64,000 nt of DNA from Ruminococcus sp. (GTDB lineage: Bacteria > Bacillota > Clostridia > Oscillospirales > Ruminococcaceae), in the NCBI GenBank assembly GCA_017462565.1, contig JAFTQW010000063.1, positions 124,001 to 188,000 on the forward strand. The letters are read 5' to 3'. The translations under genes and the position numbers were made by a program. Below the pieces are notes generated by a model that did no database searches, was not told where the DNA came from, and saw only the letters and a list, made by a program, of their open reading frames with translations. Below, in pieces: positions 42,679 to 50,561 of this stretch (position 1 is the first letter of the stretch; each line of letters opens with the position of its first letter).

Positions 42679-42897
42679 TTACTCGTCATCTTCTTTTTCA
42701 AGTAAAACGAACGCAACAAAAGATTCTTTTTGTGCAGGGTTCTGGCTGGAATCAATTTCCAAAACATCATGGGTCAAATGTGAAACTTTCCAACCTTCTG
42801 CCAAAAGTTTGTTAACGTTAGTAAAATATTTATTTTCATTAATATTGCCCTGTTCCGTATAATCACGGCTGTTACTTAAATAAACTAACTTCTGCAT
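42679..42897 (-). CDS. Small hypothetical protein next to tRNA-Leu
   Basis: A 72-residue protein, not recognised. It has an alternating hydrophobic pattern (KLVYLSN, GWKVSHLTHDVLEI, FVAFVLLEKED), suggesting a small alpha/beta fold. The segment NKLLAEGWKVSHL is like small DUF4177-type proteins. It starts 25 bases after the 3' end of the tRNA-Leu fragment and has a weak ribosome binding site. In the uninterrupted chromosome it would be read from the tRNA promoter; the ICE now supplies the upstream sequence. Confidence 0.5.
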   Translation of the reverse strand: MQKLVYLSNSRDYTEQGNINENKYFTNVNKLLAEGWKVSHLTHDVLEIDSSQNPAQKESFVAFVLLEKEDDE

Positions 42898-42921
42898 TTT
42901 CTTTTTCCCACTTTATTTTTT

Positions 42922-42976
42922 TGGTGCCGCTGACCGGACTTGAACCGGTACGGATGTTACTCCGAGGGATTTTAAG
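42922..42976 (-). pseudogene. 3' half of tRNA-Leu(UAA): ICE left attachment site
   Basis: Read on the - strand, the 55 bases hold the anticodon loop CTTAAAA (anticodon UAA), the 3' anticodon stem TCCC, and a long class II variable arm CGGAGTAACATCCG. The T arm ACCGGTTCAAGTCCGGT and the acceptor strand with CCA (CAGCGGCACCA) follow. The 5' half, including the D arm, is absent and replaced by unrelated DNA. That is what a tyrosine-recombinase ICE leaves at one end after integrating in a tRNA gene. The intact gene should be restored at the far end, outside the window. Confidence 0.85.
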
Positions 42977-43260
42977 ATTTTAAATCGGTGAAGTGTTTTA
43001 ATTCCTTTTGTGGTCTTTTGTTCCCTTTTGTGCCCGATTTTCCGAGCTTTTTGAGTATCAAAAATTGAAAAACACCGAATTACCGAAGCTGTCAAGAATC
43101 ATAAAAAACCATGTTTTTTGGTAGATTTTTGGTAGATTTGTGGTAGACGAAAGCCGATAACTTGACTTGGTAGACCTATGGTAGACACACGAAATAAATT
43201 TAGTCCCCTGCGAAAAATGCCAATTTTGGTAGAAGAAATTGGCACAAGGAATAGGAAATG
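42977..43260. other. ICE end with phased short repeats (probable recombinase arm sites)
   Basis: The first 280 bases of the element carry no convincing gene. CTTTTG occurs at 43005, 43015 and 43025 (10-base steps). GGTAGA occurs at 43120, 43131, 43142, 43169, 43180 and 43228, with 11-base steps between the first three and between the fourth and fifth. Helical phasing beside an attachment site suggests binding of integrase or excisionase. The rest up to 43605 holds the hairpin listed next and AT-rich sequence in which I see nothing else. Confidence 0.6.
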
Positions 43261-43360
43261 TCTCGTGTATTTGCCACACAAGAAAATGATAATCTATTGT
43301 TACAGATAAAGCGGATTTGTGCTTTTGACCTCTAAAATCAAATCAAAAAATCAATCATTT

Positions 43361-43404
43361 GGCGGACGATGTTCCATATAATTGGAGCGTTGTCCGCTAT
43401 TTTT
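43361..43404 (+). terminator. Hairpin near the ICE left end
   Basis: An imperfect 15-bp inverted repeat, GGCGGACGATGTTCC with GGAGCGTTGTCCGCT, followed by ATTTTTA. It may insulate the ICE from host transcription. Confidence 0.55.
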
Positions 43405-43605
43405 ATGCCTGAAAACCGAATACAGAGATAACGCTCCTCAGCAATGGGGGGCATTTTTTATTGTCAAAACTTATGAATCCCAGAATCACCATAAATATCA
43501 GGCTTGATAATCATAGCTACGCATTATTTTGCTGATGTATCACTTTATTACATTATATCATGTCTGCTGTTTTAATTAAGCAAAATGAAAAATAGGAGGT
43601 TTTTT

Positions 43606-43860
43606 ATGTCTGAACGCCAGATCATCACGATCAGCGATGATAAGCTGTCCTGCGAAGCAACAGCTATACTGCTGAGAATGCTCAATTTTCCCGATACGGA
43701 CTATCATACCGCAGAGGAGCTTTGTCCTTTCTTTGAAAATGATTCTCTGAAAACTATCAGGAACGCTCTGAACGAACTTTACAATGCAGGCTACCTCCGA
43801 CGCAGCGGTAAGACCTATATGGTCAATAAGGTCAGGATCACACAAATGAAGCTCGCTTGA
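43606..43860 (+). CDS. Small winged-helix-like ICE protein
   Basis: An 84-residue protein with a winged-helix-like arrangement: ATAILLRMLNFPDTDYHTAEELC, then SLKTIRNALNELYNAGYLRRSGKTYMV as recognition helix and wing. It is probably a DNA-binding regulator or accessory replication factor of the ICE. The ATG at 43606 is chosen because AGGAGG lies directly upstream. It is followed after 24 bases by the initiator-like gene, which has a similar helix-turn-helix. Confidence 0.6.
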   Translation: MSERQIITISDDKLSCEATAILLRMLNFPDTDYHTAEELCPFFENDSLKTIRNALNELYNAGYLRRSGKTYMVNKVRITQMKLA

Positions 43861-43884
43861 GCTGAAAACAGGAGGAAAATGGAT

Positions 43885-44919
43885 ATGTCTGCTAAAAAAA
43901 TAAAAAAGGTCAAAACAACGCCATCATCGGTGTGCCGTGTCAATAAAAATGCAAACTATACAGTAATGAGCAACTATCATCTGCGGTCAACTAACCTCAG
44001 TCTGAAAGCAATCGGGCTTCTGAGTAAGGTTCTTTCTTTGCCGGAGAATTGGGATTACTCTATCTCAGGTCTGACAGCTATCTGCAAAGAGAAAGAAACA
44101 GCGATCAAGGCAGCATTGGACGAACTGAAGCATTGGGGTTACCTCACTGTGACTAAGCTGATGCCGAATGAAACGAAGAGCGGTCGTATAGAGTATGTCT
44201 ATGACTTCTATGAGTATTCAGAAAAGGATTCGCCTGATGCAGACCGGGACGATGATGATACATACGATGAGGACGAAGAAACATCCACTGCCGAAGTAAG
44301 CTCCATAAAAAAAGCTCCGCAAGGAGCAGAAAAACAAGGCATAGAAAATCTACCTCTTGAAATTCTACCCGTAGAAATTCAAGAGGTAGAAAATCAGGGA
44401 CAAATAAATACTAAGAAGATAATAAAGAAAAATCAAATACTGAGTGATCAAGTATCTATCAATCAGTCCCACTCCGTCAGCGGAAAAGCTGTTGAAAATG
44501 ATGAAAAACAGACAGACGGACGGATTGACGGATATATCTGCGAAAAAGAGATTTATACCGAAGTAGTGAAAAACAACATCGACTTTTCCTACTTTGCAGA
44601 ATGGCTCGGTGATGAGGAAGAAGCTGAGGAGATCGTTCAGATGATCGTTCGGCGGATATGTTCCCGAAAGAAAACGGAGCGTATCTGCGGACAGGACTTC
44701 CCCAGGGAAGTTGTCAAGTCCGCTATGCTAAAAGTTGATATAAACGTTCTTGAAAATGCTATTGAGCAGATGAAGCGTACAGACAATGTGCGGAACTATG
44801 AGAGTTATCTTATCAGCACTCTGTTCAACGAAGCCAACGGCAAGCGTTTCAAGGAAAATGCTGAGGGTCGATGGGCTGAGTATGCTGTCAAGAGAGATTT
44901 TGGCGGTTATGATGACTGA
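43885..44919 (+). CDS. Helix-turn-helix replication-initiator-like protein, DUF6017-type C-terminus
   Basis: A 344-residue protein with an N-terminal winged helix (YTVMSNYHLRSTNLSLKAIGLLS, then KEKETAIKAALDELKHWGYLTV) of the kind found in plasmid and ICE replication initiators. It has an acidic linker (about 110-180) and a C-terminal helical domain with EEAEEIVQMIVRRICSRK and NYESYLISTLFNEANG, as in proteins annotated with DUF6017. It may initiate autonomous replication of the excised circle. The ATG at 43885 is 9 bases from GGAGG, better than the one at 43879. Confidence 0.7.
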   Translation: MSAKKIKKVKTTPSSVCRVNKNANYTVMSNYHLRSTNLSLKAIGLLSKVLSLPENWDYSISGLTAICKEKETAIKAALDELKHWGYLTVTKLMPNETKSGRIEYVYDFYEYSEKDSPDADRDDDDTYDEDEETSTAEVSSIKKAPQGAEKQGIENLPLEILPVEIQEVENQGQINTKKIIKKNQILSDQVSINQSHSVSGKAVENDEKQTDGRIDGYICEKEIYTEVVKNNIDFSYFAEWLGDEEEAEEIVQMIVRRICSRKKTERICGQDFPREVVKSAMLKVDINVLENAIEQMKRTDNVRNYESYLISTLFNEANGKRFKENAEGRWAEYAVKRDFGGYDD

Positions 44920-44944
44920 ACGTTCCTGAGAGGAGGTGGTGGCT

Positions 44945-44980
44945 ATGGGAGCGGAGAAGAAACCGGACGTAGCTGCTTGA
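44945..44980 (+). CDS. Possible 11-codon leader peptide
   Basis: A strong GAGGAGG stands 8 bases before an ATG that opens only MGAEKKPDVAA before a stop. It may be a translated leader for the next gene or simply chance. There is no independent support. Confidence 0.2.
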   Translation: MGAEKKPDVAA

Positions 44981-45020
44981 AAGACGGCAAATGAGCTTTT
45001 TTGAAAGGAAGGTGAAGATC

Positions 45021-45299
45021 ATGGCTAAGTCTATTCTGACACCGGAGGGCGATCTCGTCAACTACGATAACCTGATTGCGGTCAGCGTCGAAGTGCGTCC
45101 TGTCGGTGTCGATGAGGAGCATTCGGAAGATGAATACTGTATCGTTGGCACAGATGTGACCAACAAGGAAAATCTGCTGTATCACTCGCCCGACTATGAC
45201 AAGGTGATGAGTGTCCAGCGTGACATTACCCGTTGGCTCCAGAGTGAAGCGTTTTCCACTTTTGAGATGCCGACCGCAGACGAAGGCGGTGATGCGTAA
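45021..45299 (+). CDS. Hypothetical ICE protein upstream of pcfB
   Basis: A 92-residue acidic protein, not recognised, with SILTPEGDLVNYDNLIAVSV and a C-terminal VQRDITRWLQSE helix. The start at 45021 follows GAAAGGAAGG. Its stop overlaps the next start (TAATG), placing it firmly in the conjugation operon. Genes of this size ahead of pcfB are usual in Tn1549-like elements; the function is unknown. Confidence 0.65.
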   Translation: MAKSILTPEGDLVNYDNLIAVSVEVRPVGVDEEHSEDEYCIVGTDVTNKENLLYHSPDYDKVMSVQRDITRWLQSEAFSTFEMPTADEGGDA

Positions 45300-45775
45300 T
45301 GCCGTCCGACTATGAGAACGGTGCGAAGAAAACCATTGACATTTCGATCAAGGCGGAGAAAATGACCGCTGATGTGCTGAAATCGGCATTGCAGGAGTTT
45401 ATGTCGGGCAAGGCAGAGAAAAAAGGGCGAATGACCTATAAGCAGTTGCAGGCTAAGTCGCCGTCAAAGCTCGACAGCATTGAGGTTTCAGACCGAAATA
45501 TCGGGGATTTCCTGAAAACCGCACGAAAATACGATGTGGATTTTGCTCTGAAAAGAGATAAAAGCACCTCGCCGCCTACCTATCATGTTTTCTTTTCCGC
45601 TGCTAAGACAGAGGATTTCAAGAGGGCATTTTCGGAGTATGTCGGCAAGGACCAGTGCAAGACACCGAAGCGTGGTGAGTTCACCCGTGAGAAGATGCAG
45701 CAGCAGGCTCAGAAACTCAGGAGCAAACCTCGAAAACAGAAACAGAGAGAAAAAACAAGGGAGAACAGACGATGA
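45299..45775 (+). CDS. PcfB family protein (DUF3801)
   Basis: A 158-residue basic protein of the PcfB/DUF3801 family, named from the pCF10 conjugation system, in which PcfB is encoded with the coupling protein PcfC. It shows TADVLKSALQEFMS, GRMTYKQLQAKS, FLKTARKYDVDFALKRD and YHVFFSAAKTEDFKRAFSEY, with a lysine/arginine-rich tail. It lies just upstream of the VirD4 gene, as expected. An accessory role at the relaxosome-coupling step is likely from context. Confidence 0.85.
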   Translation: MPSDYENGAKKTIDISIKAEKMTADVLKSALQEFMSGKAEKKGRMTYKQLQAKSPSKLDSIEVSDRNIGDFLKTARKYDVDFALKRDKSTSPPTYHVFFSAAKTEDFKRAFSEYVGKDQCKTPKRGEFTREKMQQQAQKLRSKPRKQKQREKTRENRR

Positions 45776-45912
45776 TCTACGGCTATTTCATGCCTGTGCC
45801 CGTTCCACGGGCAAGGGACGATGATGATTTTACGGCGGTTTTTGATGCCGATACCAACAGAAAGGAAAGGTCTGCGAATTGCAGATCGACACGAGAAAAC
45901 TCAAAAAGCTGA
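45772..45912 (+). CDS. Short overlapping ORF between pcfB and virD4
   Basis: This 46-codon frame starts at an ATG overlapping the pcfB stop (ATGA), with GGGAG 8 bases upstream. It runs 34 bases into the virD4 gene. The product begins MIYGYFMPVPVPRARDDDD and ends in a basic tail. The overlaps on both sides suggest real translation that couples pcfB to virD4, but no homologue is recognised. Confidence 0.4.
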   Translation: MIYGYFMPVPVPRARDDDDFTAVFDADTNRKERSANCRSTRENSKS

Positions 45913-47948
45913 TCATCAAGGCTATCCCCTATGTAGCTTTCTCTTATGTGGGTAACCTGATTGGCTTTGCGTACCGAACCGCTGAGGGCGACGGCTTTCA
46001 GGAAAAGCTCCTGCCCTTCATTAGCAATCTCGGTGTGGCATTTGCAAGAATCATTCCCAGTTTACACCCGTTTGATATTCTTTTCGGCTTGGTTCTTGCG
46101 GGTGTAATGAGGCTCGTCCTCTATGTCAAGTCGAAAAACAGGAAGAAATTTCGCCAGGGTGAGGAGTACGGCTCTGCCGTATGGGGCGGTGAAAAGGATA
46201 TTGAGCCGTATATGGACTTATCCTGCCCCGAAAACAATGTAATTCTCACAAAGACGGAATCTCTCACAATGGGCAAGCCCTCTGCACCGAAGTTTGCGAG
46301 AAATAAAAATATCCTCGTTATCGGTGGCTCAGGCTCAGGTAAGACACGATTTTTCGTAAAGCCGAACCTGATGCAGATGCACAGCAGCTACGTTGTTACC
46401 GATCCGAAAGGCACGGTGCTTGTGGAGTGCGGAAAGATGCTTGAACGGGGCCGCCCGAAACGTGTGAACGGAAAAATCGTGTATCAGAAAACACATGATG
46501 GCAAGTACAAAAAGGACGATAAGGGAAAATATATCCCTGTTTATGAGCCGTACAAGATCAAGGTATTCAATACCATTGATTTTGCGAAGTCGATGCACTA
46601 CAATCCGTTTGCATATATCAGCAGGAAGAACCGTGAGAAGGACATTCTGAAATTCGTGGAAGTGCTTATCAAAAACACTTCTTCCTCTCAGCAGCCGTCC
46701 GGCGATGATTTTTGGGTGAAAGCGGAGAAACTGCTCTATACTGCGTATATTTCCCTTATCTTTGCTATGTACCCCGAAGACGAATGGAACTTTGAAACGT
46801 TGATCGACATGATCAACAATTCGGAGTGCCGTGAGGACGATGAGGAGTTCAAAAACAGCATTGACCTTGAATTTGAGATCGTGGAGTGCTGGCTAAACCA
46901 TACAAACCACGATGATCCTGATGTAATGGCTGATTACGGTGATGTTTTTGAAGCTGAACCCGATGCCGAACAACGACGCTTGGGTGCATTTGCACTCAAA
47001 CAATACAAGGCATATAAGCTCGCTGCTGGAAAAACGGCTAAGTCTATTTTAATTAGCTGTTCGACACGACTTGCGCCTTTTGCAATAGATGAGGTTTTGG
47101 AGATCACCTCCTACGATGAGCTGCACCTTGACAAGCTCGGTGACGAGCTGAGTGCACTTTTTATAATCATCTCCGATACTGATGCCACTTTTAACTTCCT
47201 TGTGGCTATCATGTATTCCCAGCTATTCAACCTTTTGTGTACCAAAGCGGACAATTCAAAGGGCGGAAAGCTGACCTATCATGTACGCTGTTTGTTAGAT
47301 GAGTTTGCGAATATTGGCGAAATTCCGCAGTTTGAGAAGCTCATTGCGACGATCCGAAGCCGTGAAATCAGTGCGTCGATCATCTTGCAAGCTAAGAGCC
47401 AGCTAAAGGCTATTTATAAAGATAATGCAGATACGATTGAGGGCAACTGTGATACGATGCTGTTTTTGGGCGGTAAGGAGAAGTCCACGCTGAAAGAAAT
47501 ATCCGAAAGTCTCGGTAAGGAAACTATCGACAGTTTCAATACCTCTACCAACCGTGGACAATCGGAAAGCTACGGAATGAACTATCAGAAGCTCGGAAAA
47601 GAGCTGAAATCTCAGGATGAACTGGCGGTCATGGACGGCGGTAAATGTATCTTGCAGGTGCGAGGAGTGCGTCCGTTCTTCTCGGACAAGTTTGATATTA
47701 CCCGTCATAAGCAATACCATATGCTGTTAGATGATAATCCTGCGCAGGAGTTCAACATCGAAAACTATGTGAGTGACCGAAGAGAGATGCATTTGAAACT
47801 GCGCAGAGAAGAAAGTTTTATGGGATATGGTGTTGATATGACCAACGCCGGACAGGAAGTTACAACGGCATCAGCAACAGAAACAGATACCGCTGATACT
47901 GCAATATCTGAGGAAACCGAAGAAAAAGAGATATATGTCGGCTTTTAA
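45879..47948 (+). CDS. VirD4/TraG type IV coupling protein
   Basis: This ATPase links the relaxosome to the type IV channel. The 689-residue protein has two N-terminal membrane helices (about 10-28 and 48-85), Walker A GGSGSGKT with K155, the conserved YVVTDPKG and Walker B LLDEFANIG. SIILQAKSQLKAIY and the TraG-type C-terminus follow, ending in an acidic tail. The start is an uncommon TTG at 45879, 8 bases after GGAAAGG. An ATG start would lose the first membrane helix. It corresponds to PcfC of pCF10-type systems. Confidence 0.93.
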   Translation: MQIDTRKLKKLIIKAIPYVAFSYVGNLIGFAYRTAEGDGFQEKLLPFISNLGVAFARIIPSLHPFDILFGLVLAGVMRLVLYVKSKNRKKFRQGEEYGSAVWGGEKDIEPYMDLSCPENNVILTKTESLTMGKPSAPKFARNKNILVIGGSGSGKTRFFVKPNLMQMHSSYVVTDPKGTVLVECGKMLERGRPKRVNGKIVYQKTHDGKYKKDDKGKYIPVYEPYKIKVFNTIDFAKSMHYNPFAYISRKNREKDILKFVEVLIKNTSSSQQPSGDDFWVKAEKLLYTAYISLIFAMYPEDEWNFETLIDMINNSECREDDEEFKNSIDLEFEIVECWLNHTNHDDPDVMADYGDVFEAEPDAEQRRLGAFALKQYKAYKLAAGKTAKSILISCSTRLAPFAIDEVLEITSYDELHLDKLGDELSALFIIISDTDATFNFLVAIMYSQLFNLLCTKADNSKGGKLTYHVRCLLDEFANIGEIPQFEKLIATIRSREISASIILQAKSQLKAIYKDNADTIEGNCDTMLFLGGKEKSTLKEISESLGKETIDSFNTSTNRGQSESYGMNYQKLGKELKSQDELAVMDGGKCILQVRGVRPFFSDKFDITRHKQYHMLLDDNPAQEFNIENYVSDRREMHLKLRREESFMGYGVDMTNAGQEVTTASATETDTADTAISEETEEKEIYVGF

Positions 47949-48036
47949 CTCAGACAGTGAAGAAACCGAATAAAAAGAGAATCGGTTGAAGCTGCGGACA
48001 ATTTTTACTTTATTTTTTGAGGGAGACTTTTTACCT

Positions 48037-48459
48037 ATGAACGAACTGAATATTTCTGCGGTCGATGCAACCGCAATGGAGACAGCAGCCACTACCTCTG
48101 CACCGAAGCACAAGTGGCTCTCTAAGCTCACCCGTGGTGCAAAGAAGGCAACCATGTTCTGCACAATCGCAGGCGTTATGGCATCTGCCTGTGCAACTCA
48201 GGCATTCGCAGCAGGCACGGGTGCTGTTGATACTTCTTCTTTCATTTCTACTGCGTGTACCGTTCTCAAGAGCGTTATCTGCCTGATCGGTGCAGGCGTT
48301 GGTGTATGGGGCGTTGTAAACCTTCTTGAAGGTTACGGTAATGATAACCCCGGTGCTAAATCCCAGGGCATGAAGCAGCTCATGTCAGGTCTTGGTCTGA
48401 TTCTCCTTGCAATCGTCCTTGTTCCTGTTCTTGAAACAATGATGACGGGCGCAATTTAA
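48037..48459 (+). CDS. Maff2 family small membrane protein
   Basis: A 140-residue protein with a long N-terminal leader and a hydrophobic stretch ending ATQAFAAGTGA, like a cleavable signal. Two membrane helices follow (about 68-92 and 110-135) with GVWGVVNLLEGYGNDNPGAKSQGMKQL between them. This matches the Maff2 family found next to VirD4 in Firmicute ICEs. The two-helix pilin-like layout suggests a VirB2-like role, but this is inferred from topology and position. The ATG at 48037 follows GAGGGAG. Confidence 0.8.
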   Translation: MNELNISAVDATAMETAATTSAPKHKWLSKLTRGAKKATMFCTIAGVMASACATQAFAAGTGAVDTSSFISTACTVLKSVICLIGAGVGVWGVVNLLEGYGNDNPGAKSQGMKQLMSGLGLILLAIVLVPVLETMMTGAI

Positions 48460-48577
48460 GTGACGTTCTGACCTGAATATAAGCAGATTAGCTACATAGC
48501 GGTGGGTTTTGCATTGCAATAATGGGTTTTGGGTAAGCAATCTGCACTCTCAGATATGAAAGGGAGTGAAAATATAA

Positions 48578-49147
48578 ATGGCAATAAATATCGGATATTT
48601 AACTGCCAATAAAACAAGTGCAGGAGATGAAGTGTACACTCCATTCTATGCGGTAGAGCCGTTAATGGAATTTCTGCCGAAAGACAAGAAAATATGGTGC
48701 CCGTTCGATGAAGAATGGAGTGCGTTTTATCAGTATCTTACCGAACAGGGGTTTTATGTGGAACGAAGCAGCTTGAAAGATGACAAGGATTTTTTTCACT
48801 TTGAGCCTGACGAATGGGATATTCTCGTAAGCAATCCCCCATTTTCTAAGAAGAATGAAGTCCTGAAACGAGCTTTTGCTTTTCAGAAGCCTTTTGCTCT
48901 GCTCTTGCCCGTGAACAGTATTCAGGGTAAGGCACGATACAAGATATTCAACAATGAGATTCAGATGCTTTGCTTTGATAGTCGGGTTGACTATCACACA
49001 CAGCAGAATATGCTCTTTACAACAAAGGGCAATCATTTCGGATCTGCGTATTTTTGCAGAAACCTTCTCCCCACAAAACTGGAATTACGTCAGCTTGTGA
49101 AATATGACAGACCATTGATGAATTCCTCGGAGAGGGGTGATGAATAA
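48578..49147 (+). CDS. ICE adenine-methyltransferase-like protein with NPPF motif
   Basis: A 189-residue protein with VSNPPFSKKNEVLKRAF, which is motif IV of N6-adenine methyltransferases. No clear SAM-binding FxGxG is visible; the equivalent place reads IWCPFDEEWSAFYQYL. It lies inside the conjugation operon between the Maff2-type and TrbL-like genes. Such proteins are common in these ICEs and may protect element DNA or be inactive relatives. The next gene starts at the base after its stop. Confidence 0.65.
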   Translation: MAINIGYLTANKTSAGDEVYTPFYAVEPLMEFLPKDKKIWCPFDEEWSAFYQYLTEQGFYVERSSLKDDKDFFHFEPDEWDILVSNPPFSKKNEVLKRAFAFQKPFALLLPVNSIQGKARYKIFNNEIQMLCFDSRVDYHTQQNMLFTTKGNHFGSAYFCRNLLPTKLELRQLVKYDRPLMNSSERGDE

Positions 49148-50098
49148 ATGGGAGTAATCAGCGATGCGATTGATGCTTTGGAGGATTGGTGCTGTGACTT
49201 ATTCAAGGACGGCATAAAATCTCAGTTTGACGGAATTTCCGATCTTCTGACTGATACATTTGCTCAGACAACAGGTTCGGGAGCAAAGGGAAACCTTGTA
49301 TCAAACTTTCTAACAAAGCACCCTGCTCAGTTTACGGGTACTGCCGGAAGTGCGCCGACAGGCTACGGAATTTGGGCAACTATCGAAACGCTCTGTAACA
49401 ATGTTGTAGTCCCTATTGGAGGTTTCATTCTTACAGTCATCCTCTTGAATGAGCTTTGTCAAATGGTCATTCGGGGAAACAATTTCAAGGACTTCGACGA
49501 TTCGATCTTTATAAAATGGATCATCAAAGCCTTATGCGGTGTAATACTTGTAGCCAACACATATTACATCGCTTCCGCACTATTTTCGTTTGGCACAAAT
49601 GTATGCTCTAACGGACTTGCCACGCTGTTCGGCAGCGGTGACTATCTATCTAAAAGTCTTGCGATAAAGAAATCAGCTCTCAATAGCTTAGGCTTGGGAG
49701 AACTGATGACGGTGTGGTTCATATCCCTTATTGTTCATCTGGGAGTGATGATACTTATTGTTGCAATCGTAATTACACTTGCAAGCCGTATCATCGAGGT
49801 GTTTATGTATCTCAGCATTGCACCTATTCCTATGGCAACAATGATGGACAGCGGAGAATGGGCGAGCATCGGTAAAAACTGGATAAAGCAACTTTTAGCT
49901 CTTTCTTTCCAGGGTTTCTTTATCGTAGTCGCACTCGGTATCTTCAAAACGCTGTTTAGCAATATGATCGCTACGCTCAATTCAAGCAAGGACGGTGTGA
50001 TAATGCAAATGGCAATGCTAATGGGATACACGGCAGCACTTATCTTTACCATTCTGCGTACAGGAGCTATCAGCAAAAGTGTGTTTAACGCACATTGA
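49148..50098 (+). CDS. VirB6/TrbL-like channel protein
   Basis: A 316-residue polytopic membrane protein with about six helices: GGFILTVILLNELCQMVI, the segment around IIKALCGVILVANTYYIA, MTVWFISLIVHLGVMILIVA, and the C-terminal part. It has the VirB6-like region RIIEVFMYLSIAPIPMATM. It forms part of the inner-membrane translocation channel. The ATG directly abuts the preceding stop. Confidence 0.85.
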   Translation: MGVISDAIDALEDWCCDLFKDGIKSQFDGISDLLTDTFAQTTGSGAKGNLVSNFLTKHPAQFTGTAGSAPTGYGIWATIETLCNNVVVPIGGFILTVILLNELCQMVIRGNNFKDFDDSIFIKWIIKALCGVILVANTYYIASALFSFGTNVCSNGLATLFGSGDYLSKSLAIKKSALNSLGLGELMTVWFISLIVHLGVMILIVAIVITLASRIIEVFMYLSIAPIPMATMMDSGEWASIGKNWIKQLLALSFQGFFIVVALGIFKTLFSNMIATLNSSKDGVIMQMAMLMGYTAALIFTILRTGAISKSVFNAH

Positions 50099-50121
50099 CC
50101 TTGAACAAGATTGGAGGATTT

Positions 50122-50499
50122 ATGGCACATTATGTACAAATCCCTAAAGACCTGAACGACATCAAAGAGAAGTTCATTATGGGATTTACCAAAAGACAGG
50201 TAATATGCTTTGGTATCGGTCTTGTTCTCGGAGCGCCTGTTTTCTTTCTGACGAAAACAGCTATAGGAATGTCCGGGGCGATATTCGCTATGGGTGCAGT
50301 CGCTGCTCCTGCGATACTCTGTGGACTTTATAAGAAAAATGGTGTTTTCTTGGAAAAACAGGCAAAATATATGCGTGAATACTTTACAAGACCTCGAAAG
50401 CGGTATTACCGCACAACAAACATATTTGAGTGCTTTGAAAGGCATATCGAATACACAAGAATCAAGAAAAAGCTGAGAGATGCCGAAAGAAAAGGCTGA
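50122..50499 (+). CDS. PrgI family (VirB3-like) membrane protein
   Basis: A 125-residue protein with YVQIPKDLNDIKEKFIMGFTKRQ followed by two close hydrophobic helices (about 28-75). A basic tail, YMREYFTRPRKRYYRTTN, follows. This is the PrgI signature; PrgI is the VirB3 counterpart and is encoded directly before the VirB4 ATPase, as here. The ATG at 50122 follows TTGGAGG. Confidence 0.88.
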   Translation: MAHYVQIPKDLNDIKEKFIMGFTKRQVICFGIGLVLGAPVFFLTKTAIGMSGAIFAMGAVAAPAILCGLYKKNGVFLEKQAKYMREYFTRPRKRYYRTTNIFECFERHIEYTRIKKKLRDAERKG

Positions 50500-50561
50500 T
50501 ACGGCTTACTATATAGTACACTTTCGGTGTCTCCGCTTTTGAATACAAACGGAGGTTACCA

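Noticed and set aside
42977-43600. Integrase gene or remnant at the ICE left end
   Set aside because: The short frames here have no tyrosine-recombinase motif. The sequence looks like binding-site DNA, and the integrase is expected at the other end.
48483-48550. GCAGATT / AATCTGC pair between the Maff2-type gene and the next gene
   Set aside because: A 7-bp match across some 55 bases without a T-run is too weak to call a terminator.
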